From Saprospiraceae bacterium (lineage in GTDB: Bacteria > Bacteroidota > Bacteroidia > Chitinophagales > Saprospiraceae): 64,000 nucleotides of DNA. How positions within the stretch are numbered: the stretch's first letter is position 1; every line of letters begins with the position of its first letter. The notes below the pieces were generated by a model. It made no database searches. It was given only the letters and a program-made list of their open reading frames with translations, and was not told the origin of the DNA. The stretch covers positions 468,501-532,500 of the forward strand of contig JAHBTU010000002.1 in assembly GCA_019638455.1 (NCBI GenBank). Direction: 5' to 3'. Positions 37,033-46,299 of this stretch are shown here, piece after piece. The position numbers were made by a program, and so were the translations under genes.

Positions 37033-38457
37033 ATGAAAATCTGGCAAAACCTTGAACGCCCATCCAACATGAGGCAGATGTTTGCCCACAAAATAAGCCA
37101 CCATCTGAGCATTGCCATGCTCACGCTGCTCGCGCCTATTTTGGCTCACACACAAGATAACAGGGCTGTCATTGACCAAGTGGTGGCCAATGTGGGCGGC
37201 GAAATCATCCTGCTTAGCGATGTGCAAGAGCAAGTTGCCTACGCCAAGCAACAAGAAAAAGACCTGTCTGACGAGTACAAGTGCCTTGCCTTGCAGCAAA
37301 TCATCATTCAAAAATTGTTGGTCAATCAAGCAAAGATTGACTCCATAAGCGTCAAGGACGAAGAGGTGGAAAACCAACTCAACGCCCGCATTGACCGCCT
37401 GCTGGTCTATTTCAATCAAGACGAAAAGGCCATTGAGGAATACTACGGGCAAAACGTGAATCAGATAAAAGACCAGATGCGCAACGATATGCGCAGCCAA
37501 ATGTTGGCCGAGCGGATGCAGTCGAAAATCACGGGCAAGGCCACCATCACCCCTTCGGAGGTACAGCGTTTTTTCAACAACATCCCCAAGGATTCGCTGC
37601 CCTATTTCAATGCAGAGGTGGAAATTCGAGAGTTGGTTTACAAGCCAGTGGTGAGTGCAGCAGAACGCGAAAAAGCCCAAAAACTTATCGGTGAACTCCG
37701 AACACGCATCACGGAAGGCGGCGAAAGCTTCCCAGAACTCGCCAAAAGATATAGCGCCGACCCCGGCAGCGGCTCCAACGGTGGCGACCTCGGCTTTCAA
37801 AAACGCGGCACCTTCGTGCCCGAATTCGAAGCGGCGGCCTACAAGCTGGAGGTTGGTCAAATAAGCCCCATCGTGGAAACCGAGTTCGGCTTTCACATCA
37901 TCCAGCTGCTCGAACGCCGAGGCAACCTCATCCACTGCCGCCACATCTTGATAAGACCCGAAATCACCGACGACGACATGGAAGCCGCTCGTGCCAAACT
38001 CGACTCGGTGCAACGCTCCATCAAAAATGGTGAAATGACTTTTAGCGAAGCCGTGAAGCGGTTTGGCGACAAAAATCAAGCAAGCTTCAACAACGACGGT
38101 CGCGTGGCCAACCCCCGCTCCGGCAACACCTTCTTTGAAGTCGCCGACTTGGAGACGGATGTCTTTTTTGCCATAGACGGATTGGCAGTGGGCGATATCT
38201 CCGAGCCGTTTCCTTTCCGCGCCATGGATGGCACCCGCTACTATCGCCTCGTCCTGCTGGAGAGCCGTTCAAAGCCTCACAAAGCAGACCTTAAACTTGA
38301 TTATGGCAAAATTCAACAAGCTGCGTTGGAGCAGCGAAAAGCGGAATTCACTGAAAAATGGGTGCTGGAACAATTGCGCCGCACCTACCTCGCCTTGAAC
38401 CCGCTCTTCCAAGACTGCTCCAACTTGCAGGAAATGTTGGCACAGCAAAGACCCTAA
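37033..38457 (+). CDS. surA: SurA-like peptidylprolyl isomerase/chaperone
   Basis: 474 residues. A SurA N-domain (AVIDQVVANVGGEIILLSDVQEQ) is followed by two parvulin domains: VEIRELVYKPVVSAAEREKA with RYSADPGSGSNGGDLGFQKRG and TEFGFHIIQLLERRGN, then IHCRHILIRPEI with the second domain. It folds and escorts outer-membrane proteins through the periplasm to BamA, which is encoded next. The signal peptide (HLSIAMLTLLAPILAHTQ) fits a start at 37072 as well as at 37033. Both are in frame and the choice is uncertain. Confidence 0.85.
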   Translation: MKIWQNLERPSNMRQMFAHKISHHLSIAMLTLLAPILAHTQDNRAVIDQVVANVGGEIILLSDVQEQVAYAKQQEKDLSDEYKCLALQQIIIQKLLVNQAKIDSISVKDEEVENQLNARIDRLLVYFNQDEKAIEEYYGQNVNQIKDQMRNDMRSQMLAERMQSKITGKATITPSEVQRFFNNIPKDSLPYFNAEVEIRELVYKPVVSAAEREKAQKLIGELRTRITEGGESFPELAKRYSADPGSGSNGGDLGFQKRGTFVPEFEAAAYKLEVGQISPIVETEFGFHIIQLLERRGNLIHCRHILIRPEITDDDMEAARAKLDSVQRSIKNGEMTFSEAVKRFGDKNQASFNNDGRVANPRSGNTFFEVADLETDVFFAIDGLAVGDISEPFPFRAMDGTRYYRLVLLESRSKPHKADLKLDYGKIQQAALEQRKAEFTEKWVLEQLRRTYLALNPLFQDCSNLQEMLAQQRP

Positions 38458-38523
38458 ACCCTCACCCACCCGCCAGCTGCAGGCCTCAAGCCGCTGGAAC
38501 CTTTTTTTAATTGACAACACACA

Positions 38524-41061
38524 ATGAAATTACATACAATCGGCTTTTGGCTGTTGTTCTTTGCCCCCATGGCCATCAAGGCCCAAACCACCGACACCCT
38601 CCCCCCCATCGTTTCCTACGAGAAACCCGTCGAATACGAAATCGGGGGCATTCGCGTCACGGGTGCTCAATTCGCAGATGCGGGCGCCATCATCGCCATT
38701 TCGGGGTTCAGGGTAGGCGACAAGCTCCGCGTGCCCGGCGCGCCATTTGCCAAAGCGGTGCAATCCCTCTGGAACCTAAAGCTCTTCACGGATGTGCAGA
38801 TTTTCCAGGAACGCACCGTCGGCGACAAGATTTTTCTCGAAATCGCCGTGAAAGAACTGCCGCGTTACACCCGGCACTCATTTGTGGGGGTGAAAAAAAA
38901 CAAGCACGACGACCTGAACGGCATCATCAACAAATACTTGCAAAAGGGTGCCATTCTCACCGACAACGTGAAAGCCTCGCTCATCAATGCCCTTAAACAG
39001 CATTTTGTGGACAAAGGACACATGGACACCAAAGTGACCATCAATCAATATCCAGACGAAAGAACAGTGAACTCCACGCGCCTCGAGTTTGTGATAGACC
39101 GGGGCAAAAGGCTCAAAATCAAGGAAATTCGTTTTGCCGGCAATGAAAACGTGAAGTCAAAGACCCTTCGTAAAAAAATGAAGGAGACGGCGGAAAAGCG
39201 CCGCATTTTCAAAAAATCGAAACACGTCAGGGAACTCTACGAGGAAGACAAGCACAAAATCGAGGAATACTACAACACACTGGGATTCCGCGATGCCCGC
39301 ATCGTGGACGACAGCCTCTGGCGCAACCGCAAAGGCGAGCTCATGATTCACATCCAAATCGAGGAAGGGCGGCGTTATTTCTTCCGCAACATCGTGTGGA
39401 AGGGCAATACGATTTACGACTCCAAATATCTTGCTCAGGTGCTTGGTATCGAAAAAGGCGATGTATATAATCAGGAACTGCTCGAAACCCGCCTCTCATT
39501 CAGCCAAGACGGACGCGATATATCCTCGCTCTATCTCGACAATGGCTATCTGTTTTTCCGCGTTGACCCCGTGGAAACAGCCATCGAAAACGACTCCATT
39601 GACCTTGAGCTCCGCATCTTCGAAGGCCCGCAAGCCACCATTGACCGCGTGGTCATAAAAGGCAACGACCGCACGCACGAGCATGTGATTCGCCGCGAAC
39701 TTTACACCCGACCGGGCGACAAATTTAGCCGCGCCGACATCATCCGCTCACAACGCGAAATCGTCAACCTCGGTTACTTCAACCCCGAATCGCTCGGCAT
39801 CAACACCCCCGTGAACCCCGAGCGCGGCACGGTGGATATCGAATACACCGTGGAGGAAAAGCCCTCCGACCAACTTGAACTATCCGCTGGCTATCAACCC
39901 TCCACCCAGTTTAGCAGGGGCGGGGTCATCGGAACGCTCGGCGTCACTTTCAACAACTTCTCCCTGCGCAACGTGCGCAACAAATCCGCGTGGAACCCAC
40001 TGCCACAAGGCGACGGCCAGCGTCTCAGCTTGCGCGGCCAGACCGCTGGCGACCGCTATCAGTCCTACAATATCTCTTTCACCGAACCCTGGCTCGGCGG
40101 CAAAAAACCCAACTCGCTCACCGTGGCGGGCTTCTACAACCGCTTCACAAGCGGCTTCGCTGGCACCGACAATTACTCCGAGCTAAAAATCAGCCAGCTG
40201 ACCGTCGGCTTCGGCACACGCCTCAAATGGCCGGATGACAACTTCATCTTCCGCACTGACATCGAGCTCCAGCGACTCAATATCAACCGCTTCGGGGGAT
40301 TTGTGGACGAACTGGGGCGCCAAATCTCGCTTGGCATTTACAACAACTTCAGCGCCAACGTCACTATCGCACGCAACAGCGTGAACGACCCGATTTTCCC
40401 GCGCAACGGTTCGTTGATTTCGCTAAAAATGCAAATGACCCCGCCCTACTCCCTGTTCAAGAGCAGGTCTTTCTACGAAACCGAAAACCTTCAAGAGCTC
40501 TACCGCTACATAGAATATCTCAAATGGCGCGTGGACGCGGATTGGTACACAACAATAGTCGGTAAATTGGTGCTGCGGACATCTGCCAAGATAGGCATTC
40601 TGGGCCGCTGGTCGAATAAGACCCTGCTCAGCCCCTTCGAACGATTCGAACTAGGGGGCGACGGCCTTAGCAACCAGAACTTCGGCCTCAATGGCCGAGA
40701 CATCATCAGCTTGCGCGGCTACGGCACCGAAGATATTATGCCGCCTTTTCCGGGCGGCGCGGGGGTGTTCAGCAAATACACCGTGGAACTGCGCTACCCG
40801 ATATCGCTCAACCCATCCAGTACGATTTTCGTCACCACATTTGCTCAAGGTGGCAACGCATGGGCACGGGTGAGCGACTACAATCCTTTTGATGTGCGGC
40901 GCTCGGTGGGCATGGGCCTTCGTGTGTTCTTGCCCATGTTTGGCACACTCGGCTTCGACTATGGTATCGGCTTTGACAAGCCCAACCCTATCAACGCCGG
41001 GAGCCGCAAGCTGTCGGATTTCGCCCGCTTCAACATCGTGCTTGGCTTTGAGCCGGATTGA
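38524..41061 (+). CDS. bamA: Outer-membrane protein assembly factor BamA (Omp85)
   Basis: 845 residues: signal peptide to about residue 20 (MAIKAQTTD), five POTRA-like repeats (for example VEYEIGGIRVTGAQFADAGAI, IKEIRFAGNENVKSKTLRKKM, YFFRNIVWKGNTIYDSKYLA, ATIDRVVIKGNDRTHEHVI) and a C-terminal 16-strand beta barrel. The barrel carries the VRGY-like LRGYGTEDI lock motif in loop 6. It inserts beta-barrel proteins into the outer membrane. It follows the surA-like gene by 66 bases in the same orientation. Family length is normal for Bacteroidota. Confidence 0.93.
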   Translation: MKLHTIGFWLLFFAPMAIKAQTTDTLPPIVSYEKPVEYEIGGIRVTGAQFADAGAIIAISGFRVGDKLRVPGAPFAKAVQSLWNLKLFTDVQIFQERTVGDKIFLEIAVKELPRYTRHSFVGVKKNKHDDLNGIINKYLQKGAILTDNVKASLINALKQHFVDKGHMDTKVTINQYPDERTVNSTRLEFVIDRGKRLKIKEIRFAGNENVKSKTLRKKMKETAEKRRIFKKSKHVRELYEEDKHKIEEYYNTLGFRDARIVDDSLWRNRKGELMIHIQIEEGRRYFFRNIVWKGNTIYDSKYLAQVLGIEKGDVYNQELLETRLSFSQDGRDISSLYLDNGYLFFRVDPVETAIENDSIDLELRIFEGPQATIDRVVIKGNDRTHEHVIRRELYTRPGDKFSRADIIRSQREIVNLGYFNPESLGINTPVNPERGTVDIEYTVEEKPSDQLELSAGYQPSTQFSRGGVIGTLGVTFNNFSLRNVRNKSAWNPLPQGDGQRLSLRGQTAGDRYQSYNISFTEPWLGGKKPNSLTVAGFYNRFTSGFAGTDNYSELKISQLTVGFGTRLKWPDDNFIFRTDIELQRLNINRFGGFVDELGRQISLGIYNNFSANVTIARNSVNDPIFPRNGSLISLKMQMTPPYSLFKSRSFYETENLQELYRYIEYLKWRVDADWYTTIVGKLVLRTSAKIGILGRWSNKTLLSPFERFELGGDGLSNQNFGLNGRDIISLRGYGTEDIMPPFPGGAGVFSKYTVELRYPISLNPSSTIFVTTFAQGGNAWARVSDYNPFDVRRSVGMGLRVFLPMFGTLGFDYGIGFDKPNPINAGSRKLSDFARFNIVLGFEPD

Positions 41062-41083
41062 CCGCGCATGATGGCACTGGTGC

Positions 41084-41971
41084 TCACCCATGCGCCACCA
41101 CCCTCGAACGTCGGGAGAAAAACTGCAACAAGGCTTGTGTGTAAGGCTGGTTGGTGCTGAGACTTAGGAAATCGGCCCCGGCTTGCCTGAAGCAAACTTG
41201 CGTGGCAGCCAGATGCGCATCGAATGACTGCGCGTATTGGCGACGAAGGCGATAGCTGGTGGTGTCCACCCAAGTTTGCTCGCCCGTTTCGGCATCCGCC
41301 ACCCGCAACACGCCCACATCGGGCAGATTGCGCTCCAACGCATCCCACACATGGATGCCTATGCAATCGTGTTGGCGAGCCAAAACCCGAAGAGCTTTTT
41401 CGTACTGTTCATCCAAAAAGTCGGAAAGAATAAAGCACACGCTGCGTTTTTGGAGCGCATTGTGGATGAATTGCAAAGCCGCCGCTATGTTCGTGCCGCG
41501 CCCTGTGGGGCGGGCGCTGAGTATTTCGCGGATGATGCGCAGGATGTGTTGCTTGCCTTTGTGCGGCGGGATGAACAGCTCGATATGGTCGGAAAAAAGC
41601 ATCACGCCTACCTTGTCGTTGTTGGCAATGGCGGAAAAAGCCAAAACCGCACATAACTCGGTCAGATATTCTTCCTTGAACTGGGTGTGACTGCCAAACA
41701 CCGCCGAACCACTGATGTCCACGAGCAACATGACCACATTCTCGCGCTCCTCTTCAAACACCTTGACAAATGCCTCCCCCGTCCGCGCCGTCACATTCCA
41801 GTCAATCGCCCGCACGTCGTCGCCGGGTTGATAGGCTCTCACCTCACTGAACGACATTCCACGCCCTTTGAAAGCACTGTGATAGCCGCCCGTGAACAGG
41901 TGACTGCTAAGCCCTCTGGCCTTGATTTCGATTTTGCGCACTTTTTTGAGCAGCTCGGAAGTATCCATCAT
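41084..41971 (-). CDS. DUF58 protein, second copy
   Basis: 295 residues and very similar to the product of the gene at 24240 (both share GGYHSAFKGRGMSFSEVR and GDDVRxIDWNVTARTGE). The VWA-like MIDAS is LLVDISGSAVFG. It is coupled to the upstream MoxR gene: the stop TGA and start ATG share one base (TGATG). Only MoxR and DUF58 are present here, with no BatA-D, so this pair may serve a different partner. Confidence 0.85.
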   Translation of the reverse strand: MMDTSELLKKVRKIEIKARGLSSHLFTGGYHSAFKGRGMSFSEVRAYQPGDDVRAIDWNVTARTGEAFVKVFEEERENVVMLLVDISGSAVFGSHTQFKEEYLTELCAVLAFSAIANNDKVGVMLFSDHIELFIPPHKGKQHILRIIREILSARPTGRGTNIAAALQFIHNALQKRSVCFILSDFLDEQYEKALRVLARQHDCIGIHVWDALERNLPDVGVLRVADAETGEQTWVDTTSYRLRRQYAQSFDAHLAATQVCFRQAGADFLSLSTNQPYTQALLQFFSRRSRVVAHG

Positions 41972-42966
41972 CAAGGTATTACCACGGTTCCCAGAATTTT
42001 TCCAATAATATCCTCTTGTGTAATGTTCTCCGCCTGTGCCTCGTATGTAAGCCCAATGCGGTGACGCAACACGTCGGGACAAATGGCGCGCACGTCGTCA
42101 GGCGCGACGTAGTTGCGGTGGTCGAGAAAAGCCATCGCTCGAGCCGCCCTTGCAAGGGAAAGACTGGCACGCGGCGAAGCGCCATAAGTGATGAGAGGTG
42201 CCAACGCTGGCAGGCCAAATTGCGCGGGGGTGCGAGTGGCAAATACGATGTCGAGAATATACTGTTCTATTTTTTCGCTCAGATACACTTGCTTGACTGC
42301 TTCGCGTGCGTGAAGCAAGGTTTGAATAGACACCACCTTTTTCACTGGGGTTTCCTCTTCATTTAGGAAACGACGAATGATGCCGCGCTCTTCCTCCTGA
42401 CTCGGGTACCCGATTTTTACCTTTAATAAAAAACGGTCCACTTGTGCCTCTGGCAATGGATAAGTGCCTTCTTGCTCGATGGGGTTTTGGGTGGCCAACA
42501 CGAGGAACGGCTCGTCGAGCCTAAATGTCTCGCTGCCAATGGTGACTTGACGCTCTTGCATGGCTTCGAGCAGTGCGCTTTGCACCTTGGCAGGGGCGCG
42601 GTTGATTTCGTCGGCCAATACAAAGTTGGCAAAAATCGGCCCCTTGCGCACCGTAAACTCGCCCTTCGAGGGGTTGTAAATTTGGGTGCCAATCACGTCG
42701 GCGGGCAGCAGGTCGGGCGTGAATTGGATGCGCCTGAAAGAGGCATCCACCGCTTGAGCCAATGTTTTGATGGCCAATGTTTTCGCCAATCCGGGCAGCC
42801 CTTCGAGCAGAATGTGTCCCTTTGTGAGCAAGCCGACAAGCAGCCGCTCTATCATGCCCTCCTGCCCCACTATCACTTTGGAAGTGGCGGCTATGAGCGA
42901 TTCGATGAAAGCACCTTCGGCCTGCACATTTCTGCCTAGTGCTTCTGTCTCCCTGTTTTGATGCAT
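41971..42966 (-). CDS. MoxR-family AAA+ ATPase, second copy
   Basis: 331 residues. Walker A is GLPGLAKTLAIKTL, Walker B is NFVLADEINRAPAKVQ, and sensor 1 region is LATQNPIEQEGTYPLPEAQVDRF. It is closely related along its length to the Bat operon MoxR at 26714, so an intragenomic duplication is likely. The ATG at 42966 is preferred to a TTG at 42984. It is coupled to the DUF58 gene. Confidence 0.88.
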   Translation of the reverse strand: MHQNRETEALGRNVQAEGAFIESLIAATSKVIVGQEGMIERLLVGLLTKGHILLEGLPGLAKTLAIKTLAQAVDASFRRIQFTPDLLPADVIGTQIYNPSKGEFTVRKGPIFANFVLADEINRAPAKVQSALLEAMQERQVTIGSETFRLDEPFLVLATQNPIEQEGTYPLPEAQVDRFLLKVKIGYPSQEEERGIIRRFLNEEETPVKKVVSIQTLLHAREAVKQVYLSEKIEQYILDIVFATRTPAQFGLPALAPLITYGASPRASLSLARAARAMAFLDHRNYVAPDDVRAICPDVLRHRIGLTYEAQAENITQEDIIGKILGTVVIP

Positions 42967-43064
42967 GGAAAAAAGGTTAGTCAATACACTGTGGATGCGC
43001 TAAGGAACGCAGGGAGCGGCGATTTGGGGTAGCAACGGCAAATTTTTTTCGGGAATCCCTGCTT

Positions 43065-44621
43065 TTATTTTTTCAGGTAAACAAAATGCGCCTGCGTCGG
43101 TGCTGTGCTTGTATCGGCTCTCACAAAACCATTTTGCCGCAATGTCTCCTGCATTCCGGCATCGCAACGAGGCTCTGTCAACGCAAATCTGCAAGTGGAA
43201 AAGTCCCGCGACAACTCTAAACGGTGAAAGCGTTGCAAATAGGTATGCGTGTGCAAATTATTCATCAATGAGGCACAAACAGCTACTTTCTCTCCTTCTG
43301 GAATGAGCCGTTGCACACCCGGCAAGTCCTGCAAAAGCGCCCGCTCTCTTGCGGGTTTTCCAAATATCCATGCAAGATGCACCGATAGCGCCACAAAACC
43401 AACCCACGATATCACGCGAATCGTCCCTAAAAAACGAGTGTTGCCCGCGCTTGGTTTTTCCAGCCAGCGCCCCACCGCCGGGAGGCAAATGTAGCCCGCC
43501 GCCAAAGCGAACATCGGAAGACTGGGTATGACGTACATGCCACTTTGCCGAGCACTGGCAATAAGTGGCAGGGTGGCCGCGAGGCCGAGCAACAGAAACA
43601 ACAGCCCAGTCCTGCGAACTTTTTGATGCGCCTCGTCGCTGGCTCGCTCATGTCTTTTTTTATTGAAAACAACCGCCACGAGGAGCGTCACAACAGCCAC
43701 AACAGTTAGCTCTGTGGCCAAAATTGCAAATATCTTGAGTCGCGCCCAGCCAGTTAGCAACGCATCCGCCCGCTCTCCCGCGATGACTGCTCCGAGACGT
43801 TTCTCCCAGTAATTTTCAAAATAAAACTTTGATTCAGGCACCAAAGCAAGCATGAGCGCAAACGCACCGACCGCCACGACTGCCACCCAAGCGGACTGTG
43901 CAAGCCCCTCGAATATCTTGCGCTTGTGAAAGGAGGGGGCCGCCGTGACAGCCGCCAACAAAAAAGGCGCTGCTATCGGATACAGCGCCACAGGCCCTTT
44001 GGTCATAAACCCCAAATAAACACACAACCCGGCAAGCGTAAGTCGCGGCCACCAGCGCTCATCGGCAGACAAGCCCTGCAACACACACCACAACGACAGC
44101 AAACAAAAAGTCAGTAGGTTGTTGTCCATGAGATTGTTGGGGTTGCCCCAGATAACAACCGGAATCAGATACCAAAAAAACAGCGGCAACCACCCAAAAC
44201 GCCCGTGGAAAAGTGTGCCGCGCAAAGGCGTTTCCCATACCCGCACGATAAGCCATGCATTGAGGACGAACAATAAGAGCGCGTACAGTTTCTCCACCCA
44301 CCACGGGTCGCCCAGCAAGCGGAAGAAGCCTGCTTGCAGCCAAAGCATGAGTGGCGGATTTTCAAAATACGGGTTCCCGCTGGCAAATTCGACAAAATAA
44401 CCTGACGAGAAAAAAGGTGCCCAAATACTGCCCCGACCTTCAGCGAGATTGCGAGCCATGGAAGCATAAAGCAACCCGTCGCCAAACATACCCATCGGTA
44501 CCAATCGTGGCAGGAACATGGCTGCGAGGTACAGGCTTACAAACAACCAAAGTGGGTCAATACCATTTCTTTTCACGGGACGGGCGACTTGTTTCTGCAA
44601 AAGTACAAATCGCTCCCTCAT
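43065..44621 (-). CDS. GT39-like/ArnT-type glycosyltransferase
   Basis: A 518-residue polytopic protein with about 11 membrane segments. The first extracytoplasmic loop contains PMGMFGDGLLYASMARNLAEG, which fits the catalytic Asp position of GT-C enzymes of the PMT/ArnT superfamily. FENPPLMLWLQAGFFRLLGD is also typical. These enzymes transfer sugars from polyprenyl-phosphate donors to lipid A, proteins or glycans. The acceptor is unknown. The C-terminal 90 residues are soluble. Confidence 0.75.
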   Translation of the reverse strand: MRERFVLLQKQVARPVKRNGIDPLWLFVSLYLAAMFLPRLVPMGMFGDGLLYASMARNLAEGRGSIWAPFFSSGYFVEFASGNPYFENPPLMLWLQAGFFRLLGDPWWVEKLYALLLFVLNAWLIVRVWETPLRGTLFHGRFGWLPLFFWYLIPVVIWGNPNNLMDNNLLTFCLLSLWCVLQGLSADERWWPRLTLAGLCVYLGFMTKGPVALYPIAAPFLLAAVTAAPSFHKRKIFEGLAQSAWVAVVAVGAFALMLALVPESKFYFENYWEKRLGAVIAGERADALLTGWARLKIFAILATELTVVAVVTLLVAVVFNKKRHERASDEAHQKVRRTGLLFLLLGLAATLPLIASARQSGMYVIPSLPMFALAAGYICLPAVGRWLEKPSAGNTRFLGTIRVISWVGFVALSVHLAWIFGKPARERALLQDLPGVQRLIPEGEKVAVCASLMNNLHTHTYLQRFHRLELSRDFSTCRFALTEPRCDAGMQETLRQNGFVRADTSTAPTQAHFVYLKK

Positions 44622-44625
44622 GCAG

Positions 44626-45066
44626 TCAGGCTGACTCCGTCAATTCTTTCAATTTCGCCAGTGCCCTGGGCCACGTTTCTCGCATATGTGCCTCGAAATC
44701 TTCGGCTGTATCAGTCTCGATATTGAGCGTAGTCACGCCGTTCTTTTCTTGCACAGCGTAGTTCTCCAAAGCGCCCGACCATTTTTTGGTCTCTTCGCTG
44801 CCAAAATCCTCGACACCGTTGTTGACAGTTCCCAAATGCTGAATCGAGAGAAACTCATTCGGAACGTGCCTGAATATCCTGCTGGTCATACCCGAACCTT
44901 CAGGACCTAAAAACAGGATTTTGCTCCCTTCGCTCCAGTCGCCGACAGCATAAGAGCCTTCGTGGAAAACACTCGTCCATTGGCGGTAGGTTTTGTCGTC
45001 GAGCAAGGTGTTCCAGACTTTTTCTTTTGGGGCGTTGATTTGGATGGAAAAAATGAGTTGTTTCAT
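44626..45066 (-). CDS. SRPBCC/START-like domain protein
   Basis: 146 residues with the helix-grip fold pattern of AHSA1-like SRPBCC proteins: FSIQINAPKEKVWNTLLDDKTYRQWTSVFHEGSYA and the final long helix MRETWPRALAKLKELTE. It probably binds a small hydrophobic ligand, with the role unknown. The stop is 4 bases from the GT39 start region, and it is the last gene of a same-strand cluster of small proteins. Confidence 0.8.
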   Translation of the reverse strand: MKQLIFSIQINAPKEKVWNTLLDDKTYRQWTSVFHEGSYAVGDWSEGSKILFLGPEGSGMTSRIFRHVPNEFLSIQHLGTVNNGVEDFGSEETKKWSGALENYAVQEKNGVTTLNIETDTAEDFEAHMRETWPRALAKLKELTESA

Positions 45067-45131
45067 TGCTGAGAAATTTTTAAAGTTGATTCGATGCTTC
45101 GATTGAGCCGATTAGGCCGATTGAGTGATAG

Positions 45132-45325
45132 TTTTAATCGAACCAATCGGATTTAATCGAACCAATCGGATTTAATCGGAACCAATCGGATTTAATCGAA
45201 CCAATCGGATTTAATCGAACCAATCGGATTTAATCGAACCAATCGGATTTAATCGGAACCAATCGGATTTAATCGAACCAATCGGATTTAATCGAACCAA
45301 TCGGATTTAATCGAACCAATCGAAT
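45132..45325. repeat. 19-20-bp tandem array (AATCGAACCAATCGGATTT type)
   Basis: About ten copies of AATCGAACCAATCGGATTT, two of them with one extra G (AATCGGAACC). It runs to the stop codon of the SRPBCC gene ending at 45325. The core AATCGAAnCAATCGG is the same as in the array at 10.8 kb. It fills the intergenic space 45067-45324. Confidence 0.85.
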
Positions 45326-45753
45326 CAATCCCTTTGCTCCACATACTTTTTGAAATTATCCAAAATCGCCTGCCAACCAGCGCGTTGCATTTCGTGCGAA
45401 TGAATGTTCTCGGCCTCGAAGGTCTCGACGATTTTGGTGGGCGACCCGTTTTTGGAAAAAATCACTTCGACTTTCCGCTCGTCGCCGAGGGTGTAGGCGA
45501 TTTTTTCACAGGTTTTCACTTCGTCGTACACGCCCGCGAAATCGAACTCCATGCTGCCGTCGCGGGCTGCCATGGTGAAGGAGAAATGGCCGCCCGGTCG
45601 CAGGTCGTTCACGCCTTTGGGGCAATACCAGTCGTCGGAGGCTTGGTTCCATTGGGTGATGTGTTCGGGTGCGGTCCAACACTCCCACACTTTTTCGATG
45701 GGCGCGTTGACGAGGGCTTCTACGGTGATGGAGGTTTTGTTTGTTGCAGTCAT
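45325..45753 (-). CDS. SRPBCC/AHSA1-like protein
   Basis: 142 residues: ITVEALVNAPIEKVWECWTAPEHITQWNQASDDWYCPKG is the AHSA1 (activator of Hsp90 ATPase homologue-like) signature, and GWQAILDNFKKYVEQ forms the C-terminal helix. The ATG at 45753 starts directly before the conserved domain. An 18-residue upstream extension is rejected. The last codons touch the tandem array. Ligand and role are unknown. Confidence 0.85.
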   Translation of the reverse strand: MTATNKTSITVEALVNAPIEKVWECWTAPEHITQWNQASDDWYCPKGVNDLRPGGHFSFTMAARDGSMEFDFAGVYDEVKTCEKIAYTLGDERKVEVIFSKNGSPTKIVETFEAENIHSHEMQRAGWQAILDNFKKYVEQRD

Positions 45754-45803
45754 TGTTGCTTGATTTTTTAATTGTTGAAAAAAAATTTGGCTGCAAAAAC
45801 GAG

Positions 45804-46181
45804 TCAACTGATATCGGTCAGTTCGATGATTTTGTCGCCCGAAAATTTGAAAACTGATTTTCCGCTCAATTGGAGTTTGTCGCCTTTCTTGAGCCCGTTT
45901 GGAAGGTCGGTGGCCAGCACGGCGACGTAGTCAATCTCGATTTCGGTTTGGTCTTGCTGATGATGAAAGGCCACGATAGTTTGTCGCCTTTCTGAAAACA
46001 GGTTTTTGGCCTGCTCCGCCTGTGTCCTGAATGCCTCCAAGCCAATGAGCGTCATGTTCGATACACCATTTGAGATGTTCTCAAACTTGACGGACGCGTC
46101 AAGGTCTGCCACCATTTTGTCAATGTCGAAATCATTGTAAGCTGCCACATAACGGCCGATGATGTGTTCTCTATTTTTCAT
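45804..46181 (-). CDS. SnoaL-like/NTF2-fold protein
   Basis: 125 residues matching the nuclear transport factor 2-like fold: HIIGRYVAAYNDFDIDKMVADLDASVKFENISNG at the N-terminus and KSVFKFSGDKIIELTDIS at the end. Such proteins are small ligand-binding pockets or isomerases. The chosen start is ATG 46181 (MKNREHIIG), 7 codons into the longest frame. It belongs to the same-strand small-protein cluster. Confidence 0.75.
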   Translation of the reverse strand: MKNREHIIGRYVAAYNDFDIDKMVADLDASVKFENISNGVSNMTLIGLEAFRTQAEQAKNLFSERRQTIVAFHHQQDQTEIEIDYVAVLATDLPNGLKKGDKLQLSGKSVFKFSGDKIIELTDIS

Positions 46182-46299
46182 TTTGAAAAAGATTTGTTTC
46201 ACACAACTGCAAAGCGACGCGGCATTTTTATTTTCTGAAAATCAATACTTTGTGTCGCCATGTCGTTGTGTGAATAAATTTTCAAGTTCGCTTTCTGCC

